NCBI GenBank assembly: GCA_031763025.1
Contig: JASSKH010000006.1
Coordinates: 12,893,979-12,957,978, forward strand
Reading direction: 5' to 3'
DNA length: 64,000 nt
DNA from: Macrocystis pyrifera
Lineage: Eukaryota; Sar; Phaeophyceae; Laminariales; Laminariaceae
Shown: in pieces, positions 1 to 11,661 of the stretch
How the letters are laid out: each line of letters starts with the position of its first letter
Position numbering within the stretch: position 1 is the first letter of the stretch
The notes under the pieces: generated by a model
Told to the model about the DNA's origin: nothing
Seen by the model: the letters and a program-made list of their open reading frames with translations, nothing else
Databases searched by the model: none
Made by a program: the position numbers and the translations under genes

Positions 1-1497
1 AGTCCGAAATCGCAAATGACCCAAGCTGATACACAGGGAAGAATGGCAAAAGCATATGTGTCGATAAAAAACACGAAGGGGCCAACAGCAAGAAGGACTC
101 GTGGATCACGAGGGCAACTGCGGGAAGAATGGATAGATGTTGTCCACCTTACAAATGCTTGAGCAAAGTTTGTCACGAAAATTTACAAAAACACAAGGAG
201 GTAACCAAACTGAGGAGAGGACTCGGGCTTTGCGAAACAGAACTCGGGAAGCATCTATACTCCTACCAAGCGCGTAGCTCGAGGAGAAAACGGAAATGCG
301 AAAGCTGTAGCGTTGCAACGGTGACACAAAGGTTCTACGACGTGTAATCAGTCAAGATTACCTACAGTAGCTGAGCGGTGACCGGTTGCTGGTTGGACAA
401 GTGAAGAAAAAGCAAGGAAAATACGGGCACTCCCCGAACGAACCGCAGGAAAAATCGGATACTAAAAGCACACTCCAAGGTGTGAACACGATAATGACCA
501 CCGATGAAATCAAAACAAACCTAAGTTCTGTAAGTAGGAAGCGTGAGTCGAAAGAATATGCTGTCAAGTTCCAAGGACGGTTGAAAGGTCTAGAACGATC
601 GTGGGACTTGGTTGAATGGTCTACAACGATATGTCGTAGTGAGGAGCCGTGAGTAGACAATGCTAACTCGACCAGTACGAGGCAACTGCGGGGGTAGTCC
701 TATCGAAAGCTGATACGCACAACCTACTGGTGGTGGGAAACAAATACGTATGTAAATACGAAGACAAAACGAACTAGCCGTGTGTCGCGAAGGCGAAGAG
801 ATCGGGGAGATACACGTTTCCAACATGCACATGGAGAAGGGAAAAGGCGGGCTAGGAACGAACCAGGCAAACCTAGTACGGTTTAGCAGGTGTCATAAGC
901 AAGCCGAACCAAGAAAAAGGGGGAGGGGTGTTAACTGACCCCGGACCCGGGGATACTCGCACTATAAGTAAGTCGAAAACGGGGGGTCGGCAGATGAAAG
1001 GAGAATGACTAAAGTCCTTCGTTCTAAGTGTTAACCGACCTCCGCCTGCGCTATTCGGCCACGGAAAAAAATAAACTATAGTAGAGCCTCGAAAAGAGTT
1101 CGTAGCAAGGAGAACACAACCTGAGACTCTGAAAGACTGAGTTTGAGCCAATACTGCACGCAGAAAAGATATTAGGCGCAAAAGCATATCAGTACGATTT
1201 TGCTATTAAAAACCCGGGCATTCGAAAAAGCGAAACAGAAAAGGAAAAATTGACACACTTTCAACAAGCACCTATTATGCAGCACAAGAGAAAGAGTCAA
1301 GGGAATCACAGCACACCGGTTTGCGGCCTGTAATCCAACAGGGCAAACTGAACCGGGCGGTCATAGGACAGCGACCACACGATAGCTTTGCTTGCGACTG
1401 CAGGTTCGGAAACGAAGCAAACTAAACCAACGGAATACAGGAGATCAAACACGACAGGAATGCGACCTTCGAGGGTATGTACTAAAGGAGGCAAGAG
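1..1497. other. No recognisable gene
   Basis: Only short open frames lie on both strands and none has a motif I recognise. The composition is ordinary and no terminal repeat or splice-bounded exon stands out. It may be decayed transposon sequence, but nothing here supports a family. Confidence 0.4.
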
Positions 1498-1725
1498 GCG
1501 TTCTACGATGGAGGTTCACCCAAAGTGCTCTGAAGCTCCTGACCCCTCACCCAGAACTGGCTTCAACAAAAATTAAATTGCATGCAGATAAATAATACCA
1601 TGGCCCAAGTATACGAATGCATCGTTTTTCGAAACAAAATTAGCATTCCGACGATTTTGGGTTAAGGAGCCCCGTTAGTCAGAAACAGTTTTTAGCGGAA
1701 ATATGCGACCTCTATCGTACAGCGC
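1498..1725. mobile_element. ~230-bp inverted-repeat element, copy 1
   Basis: The ends form an imperfect inverted repeat of about 20 bp: left GCGTTCTACGATGGAGGTTC, right (read inwards) GCGCTGTACGATAGAGGTCG. The interior from about 1590 to 1720 is the reverse complement of 7655-7790, so a second copy lies in opposite orientation inside the LINE at 5.8-10.8 kb. There is no coding capacity, so this is a non-autonomous DNA transposon (MITE). The superfamily is undecided; the length and possible 8-9 bp target duplication would fit hAT or Mutator. Confidence 0.65.
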
Positions 1726-2949
1726 GTTGCAAGTGGAACCAGTGGATTTTAGGTTGGGGTAAAGTACCAACCAAAGACGTTTGCAGTCGTGCAGATCAAA
1801 ATCAGGACGCACCTAAAAGCGAAACAATAAATATGCAACACCCTAAAAAAACTGAAAACCAAAATCGGAAAAGCGTACCCTTTACTACCGAAGACCAGTA
1901 GTCAAAGAGGGCAGTGGGAGCAAGGTGCATCAAAGCAGTCATACCTCTCAAGCTATGCTCTATATCGTGGCATTGCAGGCACGCAGATCCGTAGTTTGCG
2001 GTCCGTGAAGATGTGCAGCGCGCAGGACGAAGGTTGCTCTTGGTAAGGCCAGGGTCGGCGAGGACCCTGGTGGTGTAGAGGCTGCAGGAAGAAGATCCGA
2101 TGAAGCGCGAAGGGAGGTCTTCAGGGGGTGGCGGCACGACACTGCAACCACGACACGGTGTTGGCGTGGTGTTCGTGATGGTGATAGAACCCCCGTGTAG
2201 GGGAGGTAGTGGGGCGGTGGTATTCCATCTAGGGTGGTCGAAGGAGACTTCGACTGTGACCGTGGCAGTGGAGAGTGCGTTTTCCGCGCTGTGTATGTAG
2301 ACGCGGTGGTTGACGCTGTAGCGTTAAAGTGCGTCGATGAAGACGTGGGCGGTAACCGCGACAGCGAATGGTCTTGTACTGAAGGCGTACATGTCGGAGT
2401 AGTGGTTTCCAATTGTCGGTGTAGGTGGTCCAAAGTAGTCGTCGGTGGTGATGACGCCGGGGCCGTTTGGTGTCGGCAACGAAAGGGTAGGTGTGTCAGC
2501 GCAGTGGTTGTATTGGTCTGTATGGGAAACGGGCGGGAGCGGGGTTGCTTGGGCGGGCTTGAACCACGGTTGGAGGGTGTCATCCGTGGGTTTGGTCTTT
2601 GTCGAGGAGATGCTGAGTGGCCATCGGTGGCTTGAGTCTGGGAAGGTGGGCTCAACAGCTCGATAGAGAAACGGTGGTGGTGGTCCTGTATGAGGATTTT
2701 TATTGTATGTAGGTTCCTGGTCGACTGATTGTTCATAGTTCACAGCAGTACTCGGAGATTAGACAAAAAGACTAAAAATTGAAGCCACCATGCACTTTTC
2801 AAGACGCGAAGAGCATGCTCCTTGCCACGCGGCACGCACCATTCTGCCGTCTCAACTTTACAGGCTCCTGGCGCGAACTCGTGTAACGTATCATAGAGAA
2901 CGGGTGGTGATTCAGCGACCCTGATGCTCGCCTGATCTGGAGACAGGCC
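1726..2949. other. G/T-rich low-complexity stretch
   Basis: From about 1960 to 2740 the plus strand is GTGG/TGG-rich, so several frames on both strands stay open together. The longest is a 258-codon minus-strand frame rich in Thr, Pro and Ser, with no domain. Such composition suppresses stop codons, so I do not call a gene. A minus-strand low-complexity exon cannot be excluded. Confidence 0.4.
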
Positions 2950-3535
2950 CACTTGTATTCTTTCTCTTTTTGCGCTCGATCCTCCGTGATTTTCGTACTG
3001 TGATTAGTTTTCTCTGTATTTCTTGTTCTTATTATAGGAGTCTTGTGGCTTGGGGGGATGACGAGCCTGCCTTGCTTGTTTCGTATTACCTGACGCATCC
3101 TCTCCGGGGGTGGGGCCTAGTTAGCAAAGGCAAGACATAGACGGAAGGCAGAGCAGCAAAGTATTAAACCGATTAGCAGGGAAAACCTGGCTATACTGCA
3201 CGTGCCACAAACAGCTGCGGCTACCTGGAGGGTGATTTGTGGTTCGGTTTGCCTGCCAATTCCTCTGGTTTTTAGTCTTCCTCTGTTCGTATGTAGTGCA
3301 GCTGTTTTTTAGCTTGTTCTGTTCAAGTGTTTGCCACATCCCCTGCGGAGAGGGACGACAGTTTTTTTTTTCCCCTTTTTCGCTTTCGATTAGTTTGATT
3401 TGGTTTCTCTTTCTTTTTTTTCGGTTGTTTCTTTTGTACTCCCTCTTTCATAGAATGTGCATGTTATGTGTATGTTGTGCCTGTCGTATCCAGCACCTGG
3501 TATGATAACATGGCATTCCCTGCTCATGCAGTACG
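2950..3535 (+). mobile_element. LINE-1 family 3' fragment (copy A)
   Basis: This segment matches the 3' non-coding parts of the two larger LINE copies (about 10130-10700 and 19160-19740). The same blocks occur in order: a T-rich stretch with GATCCTCCGTGATTTTC, the block GACGAGCCTGCCTTGCTTG, the block GAGAACCTGGCTATGCTA (here slightly diverged), a C-rich GCCACATCCCCTGCGG block, and a poly-T/TC-rich stretch ending near TGTCGTATCCAG. No coding part is present, as expected of a strongly 5'-truncated LINE insertion. Confidence 0.75.
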
Positions 3536-3821
3536 AATATTTGCTACTTAACTTGAACCCTTTCGCTACGGCATGGTCCAGTTCTCCAGGCACTGCCCTC
3601 TGCATCACACGTCTTAGGAGACAGAACGCTATGGATATGGGTACCCCCACCTCCAACTCCGACCTCGATCTCGTAGTCGATGTTGTCGGCTTTCATGGCG
3701 GGTTTTTTTGTCTCCGTTGCGCTGTTGCCGCAGATACGCCGAGCCCATCAGCGCAAGAGCGCCTAGGACTTTAGCATCTTCTGGCAGGTACGTTGTACAC
3801 ATCTGAACTGTGTTGTCTTGC

Positions 3822-3930
3822 TATTACGGGGGTCCATAGTTAACAGGACCTATGGTGTACATAAAAACCTATATATTTACCTATTTTACTAAGAAAATTT
3901 GATCCCGTTAACTATGGACCCCCCGTAATA
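3822..3930. mobile_element. TA-flanked MITE (family MITE-T)
   Basis: A 109-bp element with termini TATTACGGGGG ... CCCCCGTAATA. The inverted arms continue about 30 bp through CCATAGTTAACAGGACC. The centre holds an AT-rich block (CCTATATATTTACC). The TA on each side fits target-site duplication by a Tc1/mariner-type transposase. It is non-coding. About ten more family members occur in this window. Confidence 0.85.
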
Positions 3931-4146
3931 ATGATCGAATGCTACACACAGCAATAATACTCCGGGTGTGATACTAGGCACCTACTGTTGCTGTGTGTGG
4001 CACCTGGTATGTTTGGATCTACAAGCAGTAATGATGTACGTGTGTAGTGAGCCGCGCCCCCGGTAGACTTCATCAAAGTGTCGGCAATCAATAAAAATAA
4101 GCATGAGGCACCTCACGTGTTTTTTTCGGTTGTTATTAACATTTAA

Positions 4147-4255
4147 TATTACGGGGGACCATAGTGAATAGGACCAAATACTGTCATTAAAAACAGGTAA
4201 ATATATAGTTTTTGGTTTGTACCGTAGGTCCTATTTACTATGGTCCCCCGTATTA
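4147..4255. mobile_element. MITE-T copy
   Basis: Same structure as the copy at 3822: ATTACGGGGGACCATAG at one end and CTATGGTCCCCCGTATTA at the other, with an AT-rich centre. The central AT-rich segment is inverted relative to the copy 220 bp upstream, so the two lie in opposite orientation. Confidence 0.85.
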
Positions 4256-4814
4256 GCAAGCGTTCATAGCCTAGGCCCTTGCTTGTTCGCTCATTTGCTT
4301 ATTTCACCTGGGAAATTCTACTATTTTGTACAGCAGTAGTGCTTGTGCGTGCTCTTCACACACTTCACACTAAATTCTTATTTTCACCAGTCGACATCCA
4401 GCACAATTGTCAACCCGTGTTCGCCCCGATTCTTCAATCCTAGAGAGTTCCCAGTTTACAGCCGTTTGGCCCCCCCCTATGGACCCTTCTAGGACCGCAG
4501 TGGTACCCTGAAATTCGACTATATCCCCGGAACGGCACTGCAGAGTCCTCAAAGGGGTAGCAGCAAGAATCACCAACGTACATACCTACTACCGTGCGTA
4601 ATGTGATCCAGGCTTGGAGCCGTCGTTGTGATTGCAGAGCTTTTTTTTCCAAAGTTTGCGAAATAATTTCCAAACCTGTGAAATCACATTATTATCTGAT
4701 ATTTTGCCCCCCATGTTAAATTTCACATATTTGGAGAACATTTCACGAATATGTAAATTCTGGGGGGGGGAGTTTCCGGGAACATCGGCCCTTAGAACCT
4801 TATCGTGAAACTTT
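4256..4814. other. Non-coding; possible worn MITE-P at 4477-4560
   Basis: No gene is seen. Around 4477-4560, CCCTTCTAGGACCGCAG is followed about 50 bp later by CTGCAGAGTCCTCAAAGGGG. This resembles the ends of the TTAA-type MITE family found at 17.6, 22.7, 54.5 and 59.2 kb, but the arms are much diverged. Confidence 0.35.
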
Positions 4815-4925
4815 CCTTGCACAACCTTGAGCATGGGCTAATATATACTGGTAGATTTTAGTCTAGCAGTCGCCGCTGAGCAGGATATGTGAATCCAATT
4901 TTCTTGGCCTCCTCTAAAAATTGAG
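4815..4925 (+). repeat. Dispersed repeat D1, copy 1
   Basis: CCTTGAGCATGGGCTAATAT, then GTAGATTTTAGTCTAGCAGTC and GCCGCTGAGC, recurs in diverged form at 5222-5310 and, on the minus strand, at about 61375-61470. It is a short interspersed repeat of unknown class with no coding capacity. Confidence 0.5.
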
Positions 4926-5221
4926 CTTTTTGAGGCTCCTTACTATTCGTGGCCCTGTAGTGTAGATTGAACACCATTCAAATCTCGTGTATGGTTTAAG
5001 AATGCCTATTCTAAAACCTACACAAAAAGTGCACCTCATATACATATATATATATATGTTACAATGTTAAAAATCATCGTAAAGGACATTGTATAACCAT
5101 GCTAAAATAATATACAAGTACCCGGTGTTTATGTACAGTACACGGGTGCGCCAACAAGAAACACCTAACTAATATAATTAATAATCTGGGAAAACCCGAG
5201 ATTCCTATTGGGGCACCATCG

Positions 5222-5345
5222 TCAAACAGCCTTGAGCATAGGCAACTACATAGGATTTAGTGTAGATTTCACCTCTGAGCCGTTTTTCTCAACCCAGTCT
5301 GCTTAGCCTTCTCCAAACAGTATTCATTATGTTCTTATCGTGCAC
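5222..5345 (+). repeat. Dispersed repeat D1, copy 2
   Basis: GCCTTGAGCATAGGCAACTA, then GGATTTAGTGTAGATTTC and CTCTGAGCC, aligns with the copy 400 bp upstream and with the inverted copy near 61.4 kb. The following TTTTTGTTGGCGGGCC also recurs near the 61.5-kb copy, which extends the shared unit. Function is unknown. Confidence 0.5.
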
Positions 5346-5390
5346 CTTTTTGTTGGCGGGCCTATACTGTACCACGGTATGGGGTTTACA

Positions 5391-5480
5391 GTAGTACGGG
5401 GACCATAGTAATCAGGACCCATCATATGCACAAAAACCTATATATTCCATTATTGTTTCTAAGCATTTTTGGTCTTGAAT
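5391..5480. mobile_element. MITE-T remnant
   Basis: GTACGGGGACCATAGTAATC and the AAAAACCTATATATT core match the MITE-T family, but the far inverted arm is not recognisable. This is a truncated or strongly decayed copy. Confidence 0.5.
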
Positions 5481-5784
5481 ACTGTGTTCCTCTGTGACCG
5501 TATGCTGATTGAAACGCACTCAACACCAATTATTCAATTGGGCAACGAATACCCCCAAATAAACAACAAAACAACAAAACGACCCCTTTATGTTATTGCT
5601 TGCGAACACTGAAGCAGCAACAGCATGAAGTATATATGAGTGCACTATCGTTCTGAGTAACGCATACAAGGCTGCGCTTCGTGGGCAGCAATATACGCCG
5701 CCCGCTGCGCTCGCTTGACGAAGCCGATCGAACAAAGTGCAGAGCTAACAGACTCGTAGCAGGGGACGCTCGCGACTTGGTGCA
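5481..5784. other. Unassigned flank of the LINE
   Basis: No motif or repeat is recognised between the MITE-T remnant and the first open frame of the LINE. It may include the 5' untranslated region of the LINE, but no second copy is available here to define its 5' end. Confidence 0.3.
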
Positions 5785-6324
5785 ATGAATGGGGGACTTG
5801 CAAACGCCAAGAGCTCAGTGGTGCAGGCCGGGCCTTCCCGTGTCCTCGCTAATCAGGATGTGTCCTGTGGTAGGGGACCTGTTGGAACCGAACCTTACCA
5901 CATACCAGTACATCTTTTCTTCGGCATGCCGCGTTCTTGGGGTTGGCGGAGGAACTCCTCCAGGACCTGCAACGGTCTAACGACAGTCACACGAGCATCG
6001 GGCGTCGGGCTGGATAGAGGAGAAACCTTGCGCGGTCTGGCTGGTGGCCTGCTGACTTTAAGGACCGCGTGGGATGGTCTGGTGGTGTGTTTTCTTGTTT
6101 ACCCTAACGCCAAGGAGTTCATCCCTGAGGCGGGGCGTATACATCACCACAGCACAGAGCGCCACATAGGCAGCCGGGAGAATGGAGAGACTGGCCGTAG
6201 CGCGGGTACGCATGCACGACAGGAAGGATGGGAGTGTTTGGCGTTGGCTGAGACGGCTGTACCCAGCCAACGGAAACCAAGGCGCGTAACGGGCTACGAA
6301 ACGGAGAGCCACATTCGTCATTAA
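5785..6324 (+). CDS. Unrecognised 179-codon frame in LINE-B 5' region
   Basis: An open frame directly upstream of the endonuclease region and on the same strand. I recognise no CCHC zinc knuckle, RRM or coiled coil that would make it an ORF1 protein. It could be a decayed ORF1 or chance reading of the 5' untranslated region. It is separated from the endonuclease frame by an A-rich stretch (6325-6355). No homologous stretch survives in copies A or C, so it cannot be checked for coding constraint here. Confidence 0.3.
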   Translation: MNGGLANAKSSVVQAGPSRVLANQDVSCGRGPVGTEPYHIPVHLFFGMPRSWGWRRNSSRTCNGLTTVTRASGVGLDRGETLRGLAGGLLTLRTAWDGLVVCFLVYPNAKEFIPEAGRIHHHSTERHIGSRENGETGRSAGTHARQEGWECLALAETAVPSQRKPRRVTGYETESHIRH

Positions 6325-6351
6325 GAAGAATCAAAAAAGAAAAAAAAGAAA

Positions 6352-7276
6352 AAAAATGAGGCAGGGACAAGCCTCACGTCGCCTGGCGAAGAAAGCCGCA
6401 CGTGAGGCTCGTGAGAGACAGAAGGAGCCATTTGTGGTGGTAACGACCTACAATGTGCACACCCTGGCTGTAAAGGGGGAGAGCGGGTAAGACATGACGA
6501 GCGTGTACTGGCGAAGGACCAGCAGCTCGGCTGTGACTTTAATGGCTTCCAGGAAACCCGAAAACCTGCAGGACGACGTTCCGTGCGGCAGGCTGTCGCG
6601 TTTCTTTTGCAGGTCAGGAAAAAACATCTGCCAGGTACGGGCTGTGTAGAGTAGGTCTAGCTGTCGAGGAATCGCTGTGCAGGAAGTATCTGTGTACACT
6701 CACCAATTCATTTACGAACGTTTTTTTATGTCTATGCGCTTTGAGCTGGATGGTAAGTTCATGCCAGCTAGTTTCGTCTTTGCGTATGCTCTGAGTGATG
6801 GTACCAAGGACGCCGAATTGAACCGTATTTTTCTGGCAGAACTGCTGGAGGATCTGGTGAAACACGTTATACATCCCGAACAAATAGTGTCTATTTGTAC
6901 TGATGGATGTCAACGCGCGAACTGGGCAGAGGATGGAAGGGAGGGTGATGATAAAAGTAGAGCGCTTGGAGCATACGGACGTGGCGTTCGTAACGAAGAT
7001 GGCAAACGACTTCTGTCGTTCGCCACCAATAGCAAGTTAGCTCTCATCAACACATGTTTCAGCACGCGCAAGGGTGGAATATTGATTACACACAACGGCG
7101 CCAGCCCGAATGGCCGTGAGCGGATCGACTACATCCTAGCCCGTCAAGCCCATCGACCTAGAGTGCATGATGTGAAAGTCGTCCCACAGCCTCCTGCACC
7201 AGCTAAGGCTGACTCGGACCACGACGTCTTATGTATCAAAGTCCGACTCAGTTGTCACGTTGCACGCGACAGATAA
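6352..7276 (+). pseudogene. LINE-B endonuclease (APE/EEP) region
   Basis: The frame beginning at about 6357 reads a basic N-terminus, then VVTTYNVHTLAV, the usual opening of a LINE endonuclease, and soon hits a stop. Further blocks follow in other frames: FQETR near 6545, and in the frame 6677-7276 the middle and end of the fold: LGAYGRGVRNEDGKRLLSF, NGRERIDYILARQ and the terminal DSDHD corresponding to the catalytic SDH motif. In the intact family this enzyme nicks the target DNA to prime reverse transcription. At least two frame changes separate the blocks, so the domain is dead. The last ~60 bp also occur at the 5' edge of copy C (16800-16865). Confidence 0.75.
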
Positions 7277-7652
7277 ATACCGTACTGTAGTATAACCCCG
7301 AAAACACCGGGAAATCGACAGGCAGCTTTTCATGTCCGATGAAAAGTGTCGTGAACGAGTAGTCGCGAGGCGAGGGTCGTTTCCACTCTCAACCATCTTA
7401 TCCAGCCCCGTAATACGTCTGGCATAATTGTTTTTTTTCACCGTGGGCTTTTTGATGCGATCGTGGCAGACGTACCACCCCCCTCCACGTCACCACCGCA
7501 AACATGGCTGGTGTGAGTCTGCTGAAACCTTGGCCGCATTCATGTTCGCATGGACAGCGAGGAGGAATGCGCGACACTTCTTCCGTGCCCACCCCTAGGG
7601 ATAGAACCGCGTGGAAGATACTGAGATGAGCGTGTGCGATTCTGCAGGAGAC

Positions 7653-7899
7653 GCGCACTATGATAGAGGTAGCACATTTCCGTTAAAATGTTTTCTGGAT
7701 GACGGGGTTCTTTCACCCAAATTCGTCGGAATGCCAATTTTGTTTTTAAAATGCCGTTTTTGTATACTTGGGCCATGGGATTATTCATCGGGACGCAATT
7801 TGATTTTGCTGAAGTCAGTTTTCGGGTGAGGTATGGAGCTCCTTAAGGTCAAGTGAAGGAGCCCCAGAAAATTCAGGGTGAACCTCTATCGTAAAACGC
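7653..7899. mobile_element. ~245-bp inverted-repeat element inside LINE-B
   Basis: Termini GCGCACTATGATAGAGGT and, inverted, GCGTTTTACGATAGAGGTTC match the element at 1498-1725. Alignment with LINE copy C shows a clean insertion: C runs continuously through the corresponding point (about 17240), whereas B is interrupted here. AGGAG occurs on both sides and may be part of a target duplication. The element is non-coding, so it was moved by a transposase encoded elsewhere. Confidence 0.75.
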
Positions 7900-9715
7900 C
7901 TTAGGAGGTGGTTGCCGTATGGCTACATGCGTATTTCGAATAGTACCCCGCTGAACCGAACGAATCCTAGCGAATAACGACCAGAGGGGATTCTAGAATC
8001 ACCTGAAGAGTACGACGGATTGGAAGGTACTAAAGCGAGGAGCGAACAGTTCATTGGGGACGAGGATGGCACGCTGTTGCAGGATAAGGTGCGAATTCGT
8101 GAACGATGGTCGGGGTTCTGCCACAAACTCTTGAACGCCGAATTGCTGAAGCACGATCCCACGATCATTGACCTCTTACCAACGCGACCGCCTTAACCTG
8201 TCACTCGGAGATGAATCATCCAAGGACGAGAAGACGGAAGCACCTAAGGTCATGTCAAATTGGAAAGCTGTTGGGCCAGATGGCCTCCCGGCGGAACTCC
8301 TTAAACTCGACCACCCCTTATTCGCCCAGTGCTTTCACAACATCCTTGTCAATGTTGGGGTAACAGGATAAGTCCCGAGCAATGGAAAGAAGTGATAGTT
8401 ACAAAAAGAAGGATCAAATTGCATGCAACAACTACAGAGGGATTTCGCTTGTTGCCCACGCAGGCAAAGTGTTGTTGAAGATCGTTGCGTGCCGCCTCAG
8501 CAACTACTGCGAGACCGAAGGATTACTAGACCGAAGGATTACTAGACCGAAGGATTACTCTCGGACAAACAAGTAGGGATTTCGCCCCGCACGATCAACG
8601 GTTGATATGTTGTTCGTCGTGCGCCGGTTGCAAGAGCTCGAAAGACAGAGGCAAATCCTTCGTACGTGGGTTTCATCGACCTGCCAAAAGCGTTTGAGTC
8701 TGTAGACCGAGAGCTGCTGTGGGAAGTACTCACATTCTTTGGCGTACCAACCAAGATGCTTTACAAAATCCGCAACTTCTACGACGGAATGCGGGCTCGC
8801 GTGCGTAAAGATGACGGCGAGCACTCGGAATGGTTTGATGTCACGCAGGGGCTGCGGCAAGGCTGCGTGCTATCACCGTTACTGTTCAATGTGTCATTCG
8901 CTGCTGCGTTACACGTCGTACTAGTACGCTTCAGCCAAGTCAAAGCCATCCTAAGGGATTTAGTTCAACTTGGTGATGCTGGAGTAGTCGGAACAGGGGA
9001 GCAGGAGCCGTTGGCATGTTTGTGAAGGGCTGTATGGGGTATCTTGTACGCCGATGACGCAAGAATTGTCTCGAAGTAGGCTGAAGGGCTCGCGAAAATG
9101 ATGACAATCATCGTGACGGTCTTCGAAGCAGCAGGCCTCACGGTATCGGAAAGGAAGACAGAAACAATGCTTGTACGAACACCAGACTAGACAACCCTCG
9201 CCCCACCGCTCGTCATCGAAGCAGCAGACCAGAGGTATAACCAGAAGGGCCAGTTCTTATACCTAGGCGGCATTATCCACGAAAACCCTTTCGCTCTAAA
9301 TCGACCGATGGATCCGTCTCATGCGAACACGCCTCAAACGGTGAGGCCCGGAGTTGCATGATAGGGCGACCGCCCCGCTTAGCCTGAATGTCCGACTGCT
9401 GAAAGCCGAGGTGATGGATACCCTGCTGTACGTGTGTGACGTGGGCCCTCAGAGCGGAATACTTTGCCATGCTTCTAACGGCTCGCCACGAAATCCTCTT
9501 GCAAGTCATTGGCTTCCAGCGCCGGCTTTGTACTGACCACGCCACCCTCTCGTACGCAAAGCCTCTCAAGATGACACGTTGCGAGAGCATCGAAACGACC
9601 ATCCGCAAACGGCTATTTTTTTGCGGGGGGCATGGCACGGCAAAGCAAGAAGCGATTACCCAGTTGGGTATTGTTTGGGACGATGGCTGGGGGGGAGAAC
9701 CTGAGACCTGGTGAA
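7900..9715 (+). pseudogene. LINE-B reverse transcriptase and C-terminal region
   Basis: Reverse-transcriptase blocks appear in the expected order: [16 protein letters not shown] (~8263), [18 protein letters not shown] (~8420), [17 protein letters not shown] (~8672), TQGLRQGCVLSPLLFNV (~8848) and the catalytic YADDA (9047-9060). A C-terminal segment with [12 protein letters not shown] follows near 9580. The blocks lie in different frames separated by stops, so the gene is inactive. A ~17-bp unit (GACCGAAGGATTACTA) is repeated three times at 8513-8560, where copy C has one, giving a local expansion. In active relatives this protein copies the LINE RNA at the nicked target. Confidence 0.8.
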
Positions 9716-10836
9716 CAGTTTAAGACTTAGCATAGACGCACAGTCGAAGACCTTAGCGAGTTCCGAGATACCGAAAGGTTCACGGAACGCTCTTTCTTGG
9801 TGTTTGGAGTTGAGACCGCGCTGTGGTCCACTGCAATCAAAAGGTGGGGAAGTGGTACCGGGGGTCCTTGAAGCACCTGAACGGTTCAAATTGTGGTGAC
9901 ACGAGGATGAGGCACAGCTGAGTAGGCACCCGCGCATTCGCCGTGGGTGGTGCCCGAGGGAATGGGGGGAGGGGGGCAACAGAAGGAGTAGAAGCAAATT
10001 GCGTGGGACGAAAGTAGCAAGGAGATGGTAGATAGGGTAGCAAGGCACTAGGCCGACGAGGAAGTAGAACATGTTACCATGATACTCGTGCCGCTAACTG
10101 CTGTTGCAGCTGGTTCGAACGTGGTCTTCCTTTGTCTTGTGATTATTTTTACGCTTGATCCTTCCGTGATTCCCTCAATAGTGATTTTCTCTTTTTTGCT
10201 TCTTGTCCTTACAAAAGGAATCGTGTGGCGTGGCTGTTTTACGAGCCTAATTTGCTTGTTTCGTATTATCTGGCGCATCCTCTCTGAGGGTGGGGCTTAG
10301 TTCACGAACGTAGGACCGAGACGACTAAACCAGTAGCAAGGCACCCAACCGACTAGTAGCGAGAACCTGGCTATGCTATTCGTACAACAAACTACTGCGG
10401 CTACCTGGAGGGTGCTTTGTGCTTGGGCTTGCCTGTCAATTTCCTTGGTTCATAATATCACTCTGTTTATATATAGTGGTGCTGTCTTTCCTCGTTCTTT
10501 TGAAGTGTCTGCCACAACCCCGCTGGAAGGCACGACAGTTTGTCTTTTATTTTCAGACTTTCTCTTTAGGTTTGTTCTCTTCGTTCGTTTTTTTCTTTCG
10601 TTTCTTTTGTTTTCTCTTTCATACAATGTGTATGTCGTTCCTGTCGTGTACAGTATACTGACATGGCATTGCATTGCCTACCCTGCTTACTGCATACCAA
10701 TGTACAGCAGTATCTCTGTGGCGGAGTTTAGATACCACAGATGTTTATCTCTCTTGGGCTGAAGAATCGGCACGGACACTGATTGTGCCGGATGTCGACG
10801 AGCAAGAAGAACGGTTTAATGTCAAGAACACACACC

Positions 10837-11661
10837 CAACGTTTACGGACCTGTCATTCGCTTAACGTACATGACACGTTCATGGTATTTTCAAACGTTT
10901 ATGAGATATTCTTCCATGGAACTGTCATATATTCGTGGGACTGGCATGGGGCTACTCTGGCTGTACCCACCGTGGACTGCCATGAGACTGCCGTGGGATG
11001 CCATGGGATTGCCATAGCGTCATAGCGATTCCACGGGAACTTATAGCGGGCAACCGGCACTACAGAGGGGCCGAGCTATTACTGCTGCACATAGTGTTCC
11101 CAAAACGCTTGAGCTGATGCATTTCGAAAGCGGTTGGTAACGCAAGCAAGCTACGTACGTGCGGTATGGGTGCATCCAAGTTTGTCTGAGACTCCCCCTG
11201 AATTATAGCGCCACACGTCACCTTCTGACTTAAGAAAAATTGTAATCTTAGTTCAATGAACGATCCCGATGGCCTAGGCTACACAACGCATATTGTAGGT
11301 TGTGCACGAGAGTTGCACATATCGGCCATACGGATCCCGCCCGGTATTTGGTGATTTATGTCGTGCACATCATATAGATCAAAGATAGATCCGCCCAAAA
11401 AAAGGCAATATTTCAGAGATAAAAAATTGAACAACCACTCTGGCCGGATATATATTCCCCGCGTGAACTCTATATTATTATGTCCGAATGGATCCTATAT
11501 TCCAGACCAGACTGGTATGTAGGAAACACAAAATGGGATCCTAACGACAAAGCATGCCTTATTGAGCACTTCCTCGTTAATAATAGAGGAGCTACTGTAA
11601 GCGAGTCTCAGCGATAATAAACAGCCGAGACGCGCTACTGGTCCCTACCAAAGCACGCCTC
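10837..11661. other. 3' flank of the SemiSWEET-like gene; no other feature
   Basis: No open frame of note and no repeat shared with the rest of the window. A local ATGGGACTGCCATGGGATTG-like stutter lies around 10920-11020. Because the PQ-loop gene ends at 11662 on the minus strand, part of this stretch is probably its 3' untranslated region; no clear polyadenylation signal could be fixed. Confidence 0.35.

Larger units (their letters stand above)
5785..10836 (+). mobile_element. LINE-1 family non-LTR retrotransposon, copy B
   Basis: The most complete copy of this LINE family. In order it has an N-terminal open frame of unclear role (5785-6324), an APE-type endonuclease region (6352-7276), a linker, a reverse transcriptase with the usual blocks (8200-9060), the C-terminal region (9430-9715) and a long T-rich 3' untranslated region (about 10080-10836). 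The coding part is split over several frames and carries in-frame stops, so it is not functional. A ~245-bp MITE sits inside it at 7653-7899; copy C lacks this MITE. The 3' end is set by where similarity with copy C ceases. The clade is unassigned; APE endonuclease plus this RT style fit the jockey/I/CR1-like lines. Confidence 0.85.

Noticed and set aside
1960-2736. 258-codon minus frame rich in Thr/Pro
   Set aside because: Several frames on both strands are open together because the region is GTGG-rich; no motif or splice bounds.
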